Source of the DNA: Cupriavidus neocaledonicus
GTDB taxonomy: Bacteria; Pseudomonadota; Gammaproteobacteria; Burkholderiales; Burkholderiaceae
Assembly (NCBI RefSeq): GCF_000372525.1
Contig: NZ_AQUR01000102.1
Coordinates: 75,733 to 139,732 of the forward strand
DNA length: 64,000 bases
Direction of reading: 5' to 3'
In this document: in pieces, positions 47,104 through 57,341 of the stretch
How the letters are laid out: each line of letters starts with the position of its first letter
How positions within the stretch are numbered: position 1 is the stretch's first letter
Notes under the pieces: generated by a model
Told to the model about the DNA's origin: nothing
What the model saw: the letters and a program-made list of their open reading frames with translations, nothing else
The model's database searches: none
Position numbers and translations under genes: made by a program

Positions 47104-47324
47104 TGCTCTTTCCTTGTCATGCGCCGCAAGCCATGGAGGCCCGGGCGCTTGCATTCTAGCCAAGCGCGCCGCCGCAGGGCCGCGGCTCGCCCCAGCCGCG
47201 TGCATGCTGCCCGATTGGCTGGCATGGCCGGGGCGCTGCCCGCACCTTGCTGTCCCGCCGTCGCCCCCTGCGCGGCGCACGTGGGTCTCGCGCCGAGGGT
47301 GTGTAAACCCTGACCTTTCCTTTG

Positions 47325-47354
47325 TTGACAACGATTCCGGCCGACTCCTAAGAT
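47325..47354 (+). promoter_or_regulatory. Probable promoter of the ABC transporter operon
   Basis: TTGACA at 47325-47330 and TAAGAT at 47349-47354, 18 bp apart; the perfect -35 hexamer is preceded by CCTTTG. The 28-bp palindrome starts 5 bp after the -10 box, covering the expected transcription start. Confidence 0.55.
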
Positions 47355-47359
47355 AATTC

Positions 47360-47387
47360 TATTCTATTTATACGTATAAATAGAATA
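47360..47387. promoter_or_regulatory. 28-bp perfect palindrome, probable GntR operator
   Basis: A perfect palindrome without mismatch, centred between 47373 and 47374. The half-site core is TTATAC-GTATAA, flanked by TATTCTAT on the left and ATAGAATA on the right. It is AT-rich in an otherwise GC-rich region and covers the transcription start of the ABC operon. The regulator at 46279 is the obvious candidate to bind it. Confidence 0.75.
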
Positions 47388-47529
47388 AACAGGTTCGATT
47401 CTTGCTCGGGCAGTGTCGGCGCCGGGCGAAAGTCACCAGCGTGTCGGGGCAACGGTGCAGCGCCAGGCCATGGCGTTGGCCGGACCTTCGCCCCGTGCAG
47501 CCCGATCCCCACATAACGAGGAGTGAGCC

Positions 47530-48732
47530 TTGAATCGTCGTGACCTTCTGAAACTGGCGGCGCTGTCTGCCGTCCCCACCTCCCTGATCCATGGTCGCAG
47601 CGCCCTTGCCGCGGGCGAGGCGCTGGAATTCGGCTGCCCGGTGCCGATGTCGGGCGCCTTCGCCGCCAACGGCAAATTCGCCGACCTGGGCATGCGGCTC
47701 GCCATCGACCAGTACGGACAGGTGCTGGGCCGGCCGCTGCGCTACAGCGTGCTCGACACCGAAGGCAAGCCCGCCACCGCGGTGCGCAAGGTGCAGGAGC
47801 TGGCGCAGCAGAAGGCGGCGCGCTATTTCGCCGGCGGCATCCTGTCGTCCGAATCGCTGGCGATGGGCAAGGAGGCGGAAAAGTTCGGCGGCGTGTTCGT
47901 TACTACCGCCGGGGCCGACGAGATCACCGGCAAGGACTGCAACCGCGCCACCTTCCGCTGGTCGGTGCCGACCTTCGGCGCGATCGAGCGCACCGTGCGG
48001 CCGCTGATCGAATCGATGCCGAAGGCCAAACGCTGGTACACCATCACGCCGCAATACGTGTTCGGCGACGGGCTGCTGTCGGCGGCGAAGGCGATCTTCA
48101 AGGAGAAGGGCATCGAGCACGTGGGCAACAGCTACCACGCCCTGACCGAGAAAGAGTTCAGCGGCTACCTGACCAATGCGCTGGCTGCCAAGCCGGACGT
48201 GCTGCTGATCCTGAACTTCGGCTCGCAGTCCGCCGACACGCTGCGCCAGGCGGTCAGCTTCGGCATGAAGAAGAACACCACGATCCTGCTGGCCTGGGCG
48301 TCGGGGCTGGAGCAGTTCGAGTCGCTCGGCGCCGACCTGTGCGAGGGCGTTTACTTCGGCGCGCAGTATTGGCACGGCGTCGATACGCCGCTGAACCGCG
48401 ACCTGGTCAAGCGCACCCAGGCCAAGTTCAAGGCCAATCCCAACTACAGCCTGGCCGGCTCGTACATCTGCACCAAGATCATGGTGGACGGCATGATCAA
48501 GGCCGGCAGCGCTGACCCGAAGGCCGTGGTCGCCGCGCTCGAAGGCATGAAGTACGAAGGCCTGACCGGGCCGGAGGAAATCCGCGCCGCCGACCACCAG
48601 GTGCTGAAGAACTACTACCTGCTCAAGGGCAAGGCCAAGTCGAGCATGAAGGACAAGGACGACTACGCCGAAATCGTCAGCGTCGGCAAGGCCTTCCTGC
48701 CGGTCGAGCAGACCCAGTGCAAGATGGCCTGA
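47530..48732 (+). CDS. ABC transporter substrate-binding protein (branched-chain/amide type)
   Basis: 400 residues. TTG start at 47530 six bases after GAGGAG. Twin-arginine-like or Sec leader (MNRRDLLKLAALSAVPTSLI, ending in ALAAG), then periplasmic-binding fold I: FGCPVPMSGAFAANGKFADL, GRPLRYSVLDTEGKPATAVR, YFAGGILSSESLAMGKEAEK, YTITPQYVFGDGLLSAAKAI and LNFGSQSADTLRQAVSFGMK. Same family as LivK/AmiC/urea-amide receptors. First gene of the operon with two permeases, two ATPases, a carbamoylase and an M81 peptidase. A N-carbamoyl, peptide or amide ligand is plausible from the enzymes downstream. Confidence 0.9.
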   Translation: MNRRDLLKLAALSAVPTSLIHGRSALAAGEALEFGCPVPMSGAFAANGKFADLGMRLAIDQYGQVLGRPLRYSVLDTEGKPATAVRKVQELAQQKAARYFAGGILSSESLAMGKEAEKFGGVFVTTAGADEITGKDCNRATFRWSVPTFGAIERTVRPLIESMPKAKRWYTITPQYVFGDGLLSAAKAIFKEKGIEHVGNSYHALTEKEFSGYLTNALAAKPDVLLILNFGSQSADTLRQAVSFGMKKNTTILLAWASGLEQFESLGADLCEGVYFGAQYWHGVDTPLNRDLVKRTQAKFKANPNYSLAGSYICTKIMVDGMIKAGSADPKAVVAALEGMKYEGLTGPEEIRAADHQVLKNYYLLKGKAKSSMKDKDDYAEIVSVGKAFLPVEQTQCKMA

Positions 48733-48843
48733 TGCCCTGACGCCGCGGGGCCGCCGCCCCGGCGATTCACACACTGAAGCACACCGAAGCCCCGTGCCGC
48801 GCAGTCCCGCGCGGCGTGGCGGCTTCCTACATCCGTACGACTC

Positions 48844-49701
48844 ATGAACGTCTATCTGTTGCAGGTGATCAACGGCGTCGGCATAGGCATGCTCTACTTC
48901 CTGCTGGCGGTAGGGCTGTCGATCGTGTTCGGCCTGTTGCGCTTCGTCAATTTCGCGCATGGCGCTTTCTACGCGCTGGGTGCCTACCTCTGCTTCCAGG
49001 CGCTGCAAATCGGCATGAACTTCTGGGTGGCGCTGGTATTGGCCCCGATCGTGATCGGCGCGCTGGCGTGGCTGACCGAGAAGGTCATGCTGCGCCATGT
49101 CTATGCGCAGCCGCACGAGTTCCACATCCTGGTCACGGTGGGCCTGGCGCTCGCCATCCAGGAACTGATCATCGTCGGCTGGGGGCCGCTCGGCGTCGAC
49201 GTGCCGCCGCCGGATGCGCTGCAGGGCGTGGTGATGTGGGGCGACTTCATCTACCCCAAGTACCGCCTGTTCGTGATCGGCTTTACCGGCCTGCTGGCGA
49301 TCGGGCTGTGGTGGCTGCTGGAAGGCACGCGCCTGGGCAGCGCGGTGCGCGCGGGCAGCGAATCGACCGAGATGGTGTCGCTGCTCGGCATCAATGTGTT
49401 CCGGCTGTTCAGCCTGATGTTTGCGCTCGGCGCGGCCACCGCGGCGATCGCCGGCGTGCTGGCCGCGCCGATCCGCGGCGCCGAGCCATTCATGGGCGTC
49501 GAGGCGCTGGGCGTGGCCTTTATCGTGGTCGTGGTCGGCGGCATGGGCAGCTTCACCGGCGCGCTGGTGGGCGGCCTGCTGGTCGGCGTGGTGCAGAGCT
49601 TGATGAGCACGCTGTGGCCGGAGGGCGCGCGGCTGATGATCTATGTCGCCATGGCCGCGGTGCTGCTGCTGCGTCCGCATGGCTTGCTGGGGAGGGGATG
49701 A
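48844..49701 (+). CDS. LivH-type ABC permease
   Basis: 285 residues, about eight membrane segments: VINGVGIGMLYFLLAVGLSI, VFGLLRFVNFAHGAFYALGA (LivH signature N-F-A-H-G), FWVALVLAPIVIGALAWLTE, HILVTVGLALAIQELIIVGW, LGINVFRLFSLMFALGAATA and VVGGMGSFTGALVGGLLVGV, then YVAMAAVLLLRPHGLLGRG, the typical C-terminus. One half of the LivHM membrane channel. No ribosome site seen before ATG 48844, after a 111-bp gap. Confidence 0.92.
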   Translation: MNVYLLQVINGVGIGMLYFLLAVGLSIVFGLLRFVNFAHGAFYALGAYLCFQALQIGMNFWVALVLAPIVIGALAWLTEKVMLRHVYAQPHEFHILVTVGLALAIQELIIVGWGPLGVDVPPPDALQGVVMWGDFIYPKYRLFVIGFTGLLAIGLWWLLEGTRLGSAVRAGSESTEMVSLLGINVFRLFSLMFALGAATAAIAGVLAAPIRGAEPFMGVEALGVAFIVVVVGGMGSFTGALVGGLLVGVVQSLMSTLWPEGARLMIYVAMAAVLLLRPHGLLGRG

Positions 49702-50692
49702 TGGCGATGCAAAGACAATGGCTCCTGCGCTACCGCTTCTGGTGGCTGGCACTTGGCGTCACGCTGCTGCTGCCGCTGACGATGCGCTCCGGCACCCTGG
49801 CCACCGAAGTGCTGATCTACGCGATGGCCGCGATGGCGTGCAACCTGCTGCTCGGCTACACCGGCCTGCTGTCGTTCGGCCAGGGCATCTTCTTCGGGCT
49901 CGGCAGCTATGCGGTGGGGCTGGCACTGACCCGCGCCAGCCTGCCCATGCCGCTGGCGCTGCTGCTGGCGATCGCGATCGGCGCGGCCGCGGCGGCGCTG
50001 GTGGGCTGGTTTGCGATCCGGCAGCGCGGCACCTACTTCGTGATGCTGACGCTGGCGTTCGCGCAGATGTTCTACTTTCTGGCCTATACCGCGCCCGGCA
50101 TCACCGGCGGCGACAACGGCCTGCTTGATATCCCGCGTCCGCCGCTGTCGGTGGCCGGCCATGCGCTGGTGCCGCTGGCGTCGCCGTGGCAGTTCTATGC
50201 CTTTGTCGCGGTGCTGTTCCTGGCGGTGTTCCTGGCGGTGCTGCGCGTGACCGAGTCGGTGCTGGGACGCACGCTGCTGGCGATCCGCGACAACGAAGAG
50301 CGCGCGCTGGCGGTCGGCTACAACGTCAAGGCGTTCAAGCTGCTGGCGTTCATGGTCTCCGGCGCGGTCACCGGGCTGGCCGGCGCGCTGCACGCGATGC
50401 TGACCGGCATCGCGCCGCTGACCAATATCGACTACCACGCCAGCGAGATGATCCTGGTGATGACCGTGATCGGCGGCACCGGCAATATCTTTGCCTCGGT
50501 GCTGGGCGCCGCCTTCTATGTGCTGCTGGCGGACTGGCTGTCGACGCTGTGGCCGCGCTGGCTCATGCTGCTCGGCTTCCTGCTGATCGCGGTCAGCCTG
50601 TTCATGCAGCGCGGGCTGTGGGGCCTGGGCGCCACGCTATGGGATCGCCTGCGCGGCGTGCGCCGCGCCCCCGCCACGCAGGAGGAACGCGC

Positions 50693-50696
<4 letters not shown>
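49701..50696 (+). CDS. LivM-type ABC permease
   Basis: 331 residues. Overlaps the LivH stop; the ATG at 49701 sits 5 bp after GGAGG, with other ATG codons at 49698 and 49707. Segments: LALGVTLLLPLTMRSGTLAT, YAMAAMACNLLLGYTGLLSF (LivM signature), GIFFGLGSYAVGLALTRASL, YFVMLTLAFAQMFYFLAYTA, and the EAA-like loop RTLLAIRDNEERALAVGYNV, then MVTVIGGTGNIFASVLGAAF-type region. Second half of the membrane channel; ends in a 4-bp overlap with the LivG gene. Confidence 0.92.
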
Positions 50697-51465
<769 letters not shown>

Positions 51466-51469
<4 letters not shown>

Positions 51470-52170
51470 TGCTCGACGTACAGGAGATCCATGGCTACTA
51501 CGGCAAGAGCCATGTGCTGCAGGGCCTGTCGCTGGCGGTCGGCGAGGGCGAACTGGTGACGCTGCTGGGGCGCAACGGCGCCGGCAAGTCGACCACGCTC
51601 AAGGCCATCGCCGGCGTGGTCCAGCCCAGGGGCGGGCGCGTGATCTTTCGCGGCAAGGACGTTGCCGGCCTGGCGCCGCACCGGATCGCCGCCGAAGGCC
51701 TGTGCCTGGTGCCCGAGCACCGCGGCATCTTCAAGCTGCTGACGGTGGAAGAGAACCTCAAGCTGGCCGGGCGCCGCGATTCGCCGTGGCAGCTGCAGGA
51801 CATCTACCGCATCTTCCCGCGCCTGCGCGAGCGGCGCAGCAACGGCGGCGCGCAGCTGTCCGGCGGCGAACAGCAGATGCTCGCGATCGGGCGCGCCATG
51901 ATGAACCATCCGCGCCTGCTGATGCTCGACGAGCCGGTCGAAGGCCTGGCCCCGGTGATCGTGGAAGAAATCGTGGCGCAGCTCAAGGTCATCAAGGCCG
52001 CCGGCGTGCCGATCCTGCTGGTCGAGCAGAACCTCGAGGTCTGCACGCAGCTGGCCGACCGCCACGTGATCATCGAGCAGGGCCGGGTGGTCTACACCGG
52101 CAGCAACGATGCCTTCCGCGCCGACGAGGCGGTCAAGGACCGCTATCTCGGCGTCGGCCTGGCGGCCTGA
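51466..52170 (+). CDS. LivF-type ABC ATPase
   Basis: 234 residues, full length for LivF. Walker A GRNGAGKSTTLKAIAGVVQP, C-loop QLSGGEQQMLAIGRAMMNHP, Walker B LLMLDEPVEGLAPVIVEEIV and LLVEQNLEVCTQLADRHVII. RAPHRIAAEGLCLVPEHRGIFK-type sequence is typical of LivF. Second ATPase of the importer; ends 46 bp before the carbamoylase gene. Confidence 0.93.
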
Positions 52171-52215
52171 ACCATGGATGACGGCGGCCGCGGGCCGACC
52201 GGGACGAGGAATGAC

Positions 52216-53499
52216 ATGACGACATTGCAAGCAGCGCGCGCGGCAGCGGCGAGCGCCGGCGCGCGCGCCGACCTGCGCATCGACGGCCAGCGCCTGTGGG
52301 ACACCCTGATGCGCCTGGCGACCATCGGCGCCACCCCCAGGGGAGGCGTATGCCGGCTGGCGCTGACCGAGCTCGACCGCCAGGGCCGCGACTTTTTCGT
52401 CGCCGAGGCCCAGGCGGCCGGATGCACCATCCGCGTCGATGGCATCGGCAATATCTTTGCGCGGCGCGCCGGGCGCGACGACGCCCTGCCGCCGGTGATG
52501 ACCGGCAGCCATATCGACACCCAGCCGACCGGCGGCAAGTTCGACGGCAACTACGGCGTGTTCGCCGGCATCGAAGTGCTGCGCACGCTTGCCGACGCCG
52601 GCATCGTCACCGATGCCCCGCTCGAGGTTGCGGTGTGGACCAACGAGGAAGGCTCGCGCTTCGTGCCGGTGATGATGGGCTCGGGCGCTTTCATCGGCGA
52701 GTTCGCGCTGGCGGACGTGCTGCAGCAGCGCGACCGCGACGGCATCAGCGTCGGGCAGGCGCTGCAGGCCATCGGCTATGCCGGGCCGGAGCCGGTCGGT
52801 GCGCGCCCGGTCGGCGCCTACTTTGAAGCGCATATCGAGCAGGGACCGGTGCTGGAGGCCAACGACACCACCATCGGCGTGGTCACCGGCGCGCTCGGCC
52901 AGCGCTGGTACGACGTGGTGCTGACCGGCATGGAAGCGCATGCCGGCCCCACGCCGATGGCGCTGCGCAAGGATGCACTGCTGGCGGCGTCGGAGCTGGT
53001 CGGCATCGTCAACCGCATCGCGCTCGATCATCCCCCGCATGGCCGCGGCACGGTGGGTTGCCTGGGCGTGCATCCCGATTCGCGCAACGTCATTCCCGGC
53101 AAGGTGACGATGACGGTGGACCTGCGCGCCGGCGACGACACGGTGCTGTCCGCGATGGACGCGGCGCTGCGTACGCAGGTTGACGCCCTGGCGGCGCGCA
53201 GCGGCATCGCCATCGATCTGCGGCAGGTGGTGTACTTCCCGCCGCAGCCGTTCGATGCGCGGCTGGTCGAGGCGGTGCGCGGCGGCGCGCAACGGCTCGG
53301 CCATTCCGCCATGGAGGTGATCAGCGGCGCCGGCCATGACGCGGTCTACCTGGCCCGCGTGGCACCGGCCGCGATGATCTTCGTGCCGTGCAAGGACGGC
53401 ATCAGCCACAACGAAATCGAAGATGCCCGACCCGAGCACCTCGAGGCCGGCTGCAACGTGCTGTTGCACGCCATGCTCGATGCCGCCACGCGGCCATGA
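52216..53499 (+). CDS. M20-type N-carbamoyl-amino-acid hydrolase/amidase
   Basis: 427 residues. Start ATG 52216 with GAGGAATGAC upstream. Metal ligands of the carbamoylase / beta-ureidopropionase / allantoate hydrolase group: GSHIDTQPTGGKFDGNYGVF (His, Asp bridging), WTNEEGSRFVPVMMGSGAF (Glu), EAHIEQGPVLEANDTTIGVV, and the C-terminal GISHNEIEDARPEHLEAGCN. It removes the carbamoyl or a related amide group from N-substituted amino acids. With the ABC importer upstream and the M81 peptidase downstream it makes a ureide or amide assimilation module. The exact substrate is unknown. Confidence 0.9.
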   Translation: MTTLQAARAAAASAGARADLRIDGQRLWDTLMRLATIGATPRGGVCRLALTELDRQGRDFFVAEAQAAGCTIRVDGIGNIFARRAGRDDALPPVMTGSHIDTQPTGGKFDGNYGVFAGIEVLRTLADAGIVTDAPLEVAVWTNEEGSRFVPVMMGSGAFIGEFALADVLQQRDRDGISVGQALQAIGYAGPEPVGARPVGAYFEAHIEQGPVLEANDTTIGVVTGALGQRWYDVVLTGMEAHAGPTPMALRKDALLAASELVGIVNRIALDHPPHGRGTVGCLGVHPDSRNVIPGKVTMTVDLRAGDDTVLSAMDAALRTQVDALAARSGIAIDLRQVVYFPPQPFDARLVEAVRGGAQRLGHSAMEVISGAGHDAVYLARVAPAAMIFVPCKDGISHNEIEDARPEHLEAGCNVLLHAMLDAATRP

Positions 53500-53518
53500 C
53501 AACTGAACGGACTGCCCG

Positions 53519-55009
53519 ATGAAGATCCTGATTGCCCGGCTCAATCACGAGACCAATACCTTTTCACCGGTGCCGACGCCACTGGCTGCGTTCGCGCCTG
53601 CCTATGGCGACGCTGCCTATCGCGCCGCCAAGGGCACCCGCACCGCCGCCGCCGCCTTCATCGATCTGGCCGAGGCCGCCGGCGCCGACATCGTGGTGCC
53701 CGTGATCGCCGGCGCCAACCCCAGCGGCCGTGTCGCCGCCGATGCCTACACGCACCTGTGCGACACCATCATCGCCGCCGCCGAAGGCTGCGATGCGGTC
53801 ATGCTGGACTTGCACGGCGCAATGGTGGCCGAAAACAGCGACGACGGCGAAGGCGACCTGCTGCGCCGCCTGCGCGCCGTGCTGCCGCACGCGCCGGTCG
53901 CGATCGCGCTGGACCTGCACGGCAACATCACGCAGGCGCTGGTCGACCATGCCGACATCGCGGTCAGCTTCAAGACCTATCCGCATGTGGACATGTATGA
54001 AACCGGCGAGCACGCCGGCCGGCTGCTGCTCGACATGATCGCGGGACGCGTGCGCCCGGTGATGGCGTGGCGGCGCCCGCCGCTGATCACCCACACCCTG
54101 CGCAGCCGCACCGACGAAGGCGCGATGCAGCGCGCCGTGGCGCTGGCGCGCGAGGCCGAGCGCGATGGCATGCTGGCGGTGTCGGTGCTGGCCGGCTTCG
54201 GCCTGGCCGACATCGCCGCGCCCTGCCTGAGCGTGATCGTGGTCGGCGACGGCGACCCGGCCAGGGCGGACGAGGTGGCGAGCCGGATCGCGGCGCAGGC
54301 CTGGGCCGAGCGCGACGCCTTCGGCTACCAGGCCGAGCCGCTCGCCAGCTCCATCGCGCGCGCAGCGCAGCTTGCCGACAGCGCGGGCGGTGCGCAGGAA
54401 GGGCCGGTGCTGCTGCTCGACCATGGCGACAACTGCATGTCCGGCGGCACCTGCGACAACATGGCGGTACTGCACGAGGCGCTGGCGCAGGGCCTGACCG
54501 GTATCGCGGTCGGGCCCGTGTGCGACCCGGAGGCGGTGGCGGCGCTGGTCGACGCCGGCGTCGGCGCCCGCATCACGCTGCCGGTCGGCGACAAGGTGGC
54601 GTTGCCGCAGCTGGAGGTCTATCCCCAGAGCCGGTCGCTGACCGGCACGGTCAGCGCGATCACCGACGGCGAGTACACCATCACCGGGCCGACCTACACC
54701 GGGCAACGCATCCGCATGGGACGCACCGCCTTGCTAGACATCGGCGCGGCGCAGGTGATCGTCACCGAAACCCCGCAAGAACACTGGGACCTGGGGATCT
54801 TTACCCATATCGGCATCGATCCGCACCGGGCCAGGTTCCTGCTGCTGAAGTCGCGCATGTACTGCAGGCCGGTGTTCGTGCCGATTGCCAAGGCGGTGGT
54901 GGAGTGCGACGGGGAGGGGGTTACCAGTTCGCGCTACGAGCGGTTTCCCTTCCGGCGGGTCAAGGGGCCGGTTTATCCGCTGGACGATACGACTGTCTGG
55001 GCGGGATAG
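53519..55009 (+). CDS. M81-family metallopeptidase (MlrC-like)
   Basis: 496 residues. MKILIARLNHETNTFSPVPT is the M81 start; further marks are AVMLDLHGAMVAENSDDGEG, VAIALDLHGNITQALVDHAD, SFKTYPHVDMYETGEHAGRL and VLLLDHGDNCMSGGTCDNMA. The family is named for MlrC of the microcystin degradation pathway, where it is a late peptide-cleaving metalloenzyme (established). Many homologues work next to ABC importers or hydantoinase-type enzymes with unknown substrate. It ends 41 bp before the convergent GntR gene, with a hairpin between. Confidence 0.9.
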   Translation: MKILIARLNHETNTFSPVPTPLAAFAPAYGDAAYRAAKGTRTAAAAFIDLAEAAGADIVVPVIAGANPSGRVAADAYTHLCDTIIAAAEGCDAVMLDLHGAMVAENSDDGEGDLLRRLRAVLPHAPVAIALDLHGNITQALVDHADIAVSFKTYPHVDMYETGEHAGRLLLDMIAGRVRPVMAWRRPPLITHTLRSRTDEGAMQRAVALAREAERDGMLAVSVLAGFGLADIAAPCLSVIVVGDGDPARADEVASRIAAQAWAERDAFGYQAEPLASSIARAAQLADSAGGAQEGPVLLLDHGDNCMSGGTCDNMAVLHEALAQGLTGIAVGPVCDPEAVAALVDAGVGARITLPVGDKVALPQLEVYPQSRSLTGTVSAITDGEYTITGPTYTGQRIRMGRTALLDIGAAQVIVTETPQEHWDLGIFTHIGIDPHRARFLLLKSRMYCRPVFVPIAKAVVECDGEGVTSSRYERFPFRRVKGPVYPLDDTTVWAG

Positions 55010-55010
55010 C

Positions 55011-55051
55011 AGCGCCTGGCGCGAGCTTTCGCGAGTTTGCGCGCCAGCGCT
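55011..55051. terminator. Long bulged hairpin between convergent MlrC and GntR genes
   Basis: AGCG-C-CTGGCGCG, a 16-nt loop, then CGCGCCAG-CGCT: 12 bp of stem with one bulged C. It starts 1 bp after the MlrC stop and ends at the GntR stop, so it can serve both strands. Confidence 0.5.
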
Positions 55052-55719
55052 CAACGCCCCTTGAACACCGGGTGCCGCGCGCAAACCGACAGCACGATCC
55101 GTTCGGACTGCACCAGGTAGTCGTTAAGGGCCGCAGCGCACTCCGCCAGCTTGCCCGATGCGAACAACTGCAGGATGTGCTGGTTCATCTCGACATAAGG
55201 GCCATGCAGGAATTCCGGATCCTGCAGCAGGCCGAAAGCCAGGCGCAGTTCGGCCAGCAGGTGGGAGAACATCACGTTCAGCCGCTCGCTGTCGGCCAGT
55301 TCCACGATGGCCATGTGGAATTCCATATTGGCGGTGCCCGCCCCCTGCCAGTCGCCGTTGTCGCGGCAGCGCAGTCCCATTTCCACCGCTTCGCGCATGT
55401 GCTTCCTGGCCGGATGGCTGGGGTAGGCCTGGGCGATCGCCTGGCATTCGATCATGCGGCGCACGCGGTAGATATCGATGATGGCCGCGATGGTCGGAAT
55501 CGCCACGGACACCCCGCGGTTGGGTTCGTGCTTGAGCAGTCCTTCCTTGGTCAGCACGCGAAAGGTTTCCCGCAAGGTGTTGCGCGAGATCTGCAGGTTT
55601 TCGCTTAGCGCCGCTTCCGACAAGCGCTGCCCCGGTGCGAAGTCGCCACGCACGATGCGCTGGCGCATCTGTTCCGTGACCCGCTCGGCCAAATTTCTTA
55701 TGTCAGTACTGGTGGTCAT
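55051..55719 (-). CDS. GntR-family regulator with FCD domain (pxp cluster)
   Basis: 222 residues. Start chosen at ATG 55719 (MTTSTDIRNLAERVTEQMRQ). HTH: RIVRGDFAPGQRLSEAALSE, NLQISRNTLRETFRVLTKEG, LLKHEPNRGVSVAIPT. FCD domain: IIDIYRVRRMIECQAIAQAY, EFHMAIVELADSERLNVMFS, EMNQHILQLFASGKLAECAA. Divergent from the MFS-pxp operon with two TTGTTGAACAA sites in the 331-bp gap. The most likely role is a repressor of the operon at 56051. Confidence 0.88.
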   Translation of the reverse strand: MTTSTDIRNLAERVTEQMRQRIVRGDFAPGQRLSEAALSENLQISRNTLRETFRVLTKEGLLKHEPNRGVSVAIPTIAAIIDIYRVRRMIECQAIAQAYPSHPARKHMREAVEMGLRCRDNGDWQGAGTANMEFHMAIVELADSERLNVMFSHLLAELRLAFGLLQDPEFLHGPYVEMNQHILQLFASGKLAECAAALNDYLVQSERIVLSVCARHPVFKGR

Positions 55720-55779
55720 GTTGGCTTGAATGGAGCCGGCTGGTACCGGCATGCCCCTGGGCCGGGATATTAGCGCACC

Positions 55780-55790
55780 TTGTTGAACAA
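55780..55790. promoter_or_regulatory. TTGTTGAACAA operator, copy 1
   Basis: 11-bp palindrome TTGTT-G-AACAA, 61 bp upstream of the GntR start. The same sequence recurs 85 bp away at 55865-55875. This form is typical for FCD-type GntR proteins. Confidence 0.6.
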
Positions 55791-55863
55791 TATGCACATG
55801 TTTGGCGCCAACCGTGCCTCCGCCGCTGGCTTAGGTGTATACCACGATCGATAGAGTCGACAG

Positions 55864-55876
55864 ATTGTTGAACAAT
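55864..55876. promoter_or_regulatory. TTGTTGAACAA operator, copy 2 (extended)
   Basis: ATTGTTGAACAAT, a 13-bp palindrome and the better of the two copies, 175 bp before the MFS start. Copies at both ends of the divergent gap suggest looping or dual-promoter control. Confidence 0.65.
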
Positions 55877-56050
55877 GTTTTCAAGGTGGTTGAGTGATAC
55901 GTGCATATAGATCAACACGGCATGTATTTTGCTAAACAGCGCTGGCGAGCGGCGCCGCTGGTTAGCGTTGCCGCTCGCTACCGGAACATCGTCGTGACGA
56001 CGGCTCGATGAGCCTTGTACACGCTTTATCCCTTTCAGTGAGCGCAAACC

Positions 56051-57337
56051 ATGTGGCTTAAAGAAACAACTCGGGCAGAGCGCAAGACGCTCTTTGCCGC
56101 CTTCGTCGGCTATGGCGTCGATGCATTCGACTACATGATCTACACCTTCATGATTCCCACCTTCATCCTGGTGTGGGGCATGACCAAGGCCGAGGCTGGC
56201 TACATCGCCACGGGCGCGCTTATCAGCTCGGCCGTCGGCGGCTGGCTGGCCGGCATCCTGGCCGACAAATACGGCCGCGTGCGGATCCTGCAGCTGACCG
56301 TGCTCTGGTTCAGCTTCTTTACCTTCCTGAGCGGATTCACCCAGTCGCCGGAGCAGCTGTTCGTGACCCGCATGCTGCAAGGGCTCGGGTTTGGCGGCGA
56401 ATGGTCGGTCGGTTCGGTACTGATCGCCGAGATGATCCGTGCACGCCATCGCGGCAAGGCCGTGGGTCTGGTGCAAAGCAGCTGGGCCGTCGGCTGGGGC
56501 CTGTCGGCGATTGCCTTCTGGGCAATCTATGCCGCGTTCGACCAGCAATACGCATGGCGCGTGCTGTTCTGGACCGGCGTGCTGCCGGCGATCTTTATCC
56601 TCTATATCCGCCGCAATATCAGCGAACCCGCGGTGTATCAGGAAACCAGGGCCAAGCTGGCGCGCACCGGGCAAAGCAATAACTTCATGCTGATCTTCAA
56701 GCCGGGCGTGCTGCGCGTCACGGTGCTGGCCAGCCTGCTGGCGACCGGCATGCAAGGTGCCTACTACTCGGTAACGACGTGGCTGCCCACCTACCTGAAG
56801 ATGGAGCGCAACCTGTCAGTGCTCAACACCAGCGGCTACCTGATGGTGCTGATCGCGGGCTCCTTCGCCGGTTACCTCACCAGCGCCTGGCTGTCCGACC
56901 ACCTGGGGCGCCGGCGTTGCTTCATGCTGTTCGCGGTGAGCGCGGCCAGCCTCGTGATCTGCTATACGCAACTGCCGATCACCGACGCGGCGATGCTGCT
57001 GCTGGGCTTCCCGCTGGGCTTCTTCCTGTCGGGCATCTTCTCGGGCATGGGGGCTTACCTGACGGAGCTCTATCCGAGCCATATCCGCGGCTCCGGCCAG
57101 GGTTTTTCCTACAACTTCGGCCGCGCGGTCGGCTCGGTGTTCCCTGCCATGATCGGACATATGAGCGCGACGATGTCGCTGGGCGTCGCCATCGGTTATC
57201 TCGCCGCCGGCGCCTATGGGCTGGTCGTTGTCGCCTGCCTGCTGTTGCCGGAAACGCAGGGGCGCGAACTGCTCGGCGAAGCCGAGCCTGGCGCCGAAGG
57301 ACCGGCTGACGCAGCAACTTCACGCACGGTAGCCTGA
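56051..57337 (+). CDS. MFS transporter (metabolite:H+ symporter type)
   Basis: 428 residues with 12 membrane segments. KTLFAAFVGYGVDAFDYMIY and TFMIPTFILVWGMTKAEAGY are the first helix and loop of the sialic acid/lactate symporter-like group. ADKYGRVRILQLTVLWFSFF is the TM2-3 loop (D-x-x-G-R-x), MLQGLGFGGEWSVGSVLIAE the TM5 region. YNFGRAVGSVFPAMIGHMSA closes the C-half. It starts the pxp operon behind two GntR sites. A 5-oxoproline, D-glutamate or related acid would fit the following enzymes (inference). Confidence 0.88.
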   Translation: MWLKETTRAERKTLFAAFVGYGVDAFDYMIYTFMIPTFILVWGMTKAEAGYIATGALISSAVGGWLAGILADKYGRVRILQLTVLWFSFFTFLSGFTQSPEQLFVTRMLQGLGFGGEWSVGSVLIAEMIRARHRGKAVGLVQSSWAVGWGLSAIAFWAIYAAFDQQYAWRVLFWTGVLPAIFILYIRRNISEPAVYQETRAKLARTGQSNNFMLIFKPGVLRVTVLASLLATGMQGAYYSVTTWLPTYLKMERNLSVLNTSGYLMVLIAGSFAGYLTSAWLSDHLGRRRCFMLFAVSAASLVICYTQLPITDAAMLLLGFPLGFFLSGIFSGMGAYLTELYPSHIRGSGQGFSYNFGRAVGSVFPAMIGHMSATMSLGVAIGYLAAGAYGLVVVACLLLPETQGRELLGEAEPGAEGPADAATSRTVA

Positions 57338-57341
57338 CATC

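Noticed and set aside
47368..49752. Open frame of 794 codons on the minus strand
   Set aside because: Antisense to the ABC receptor and permease genes; a shadow of their codon usage.
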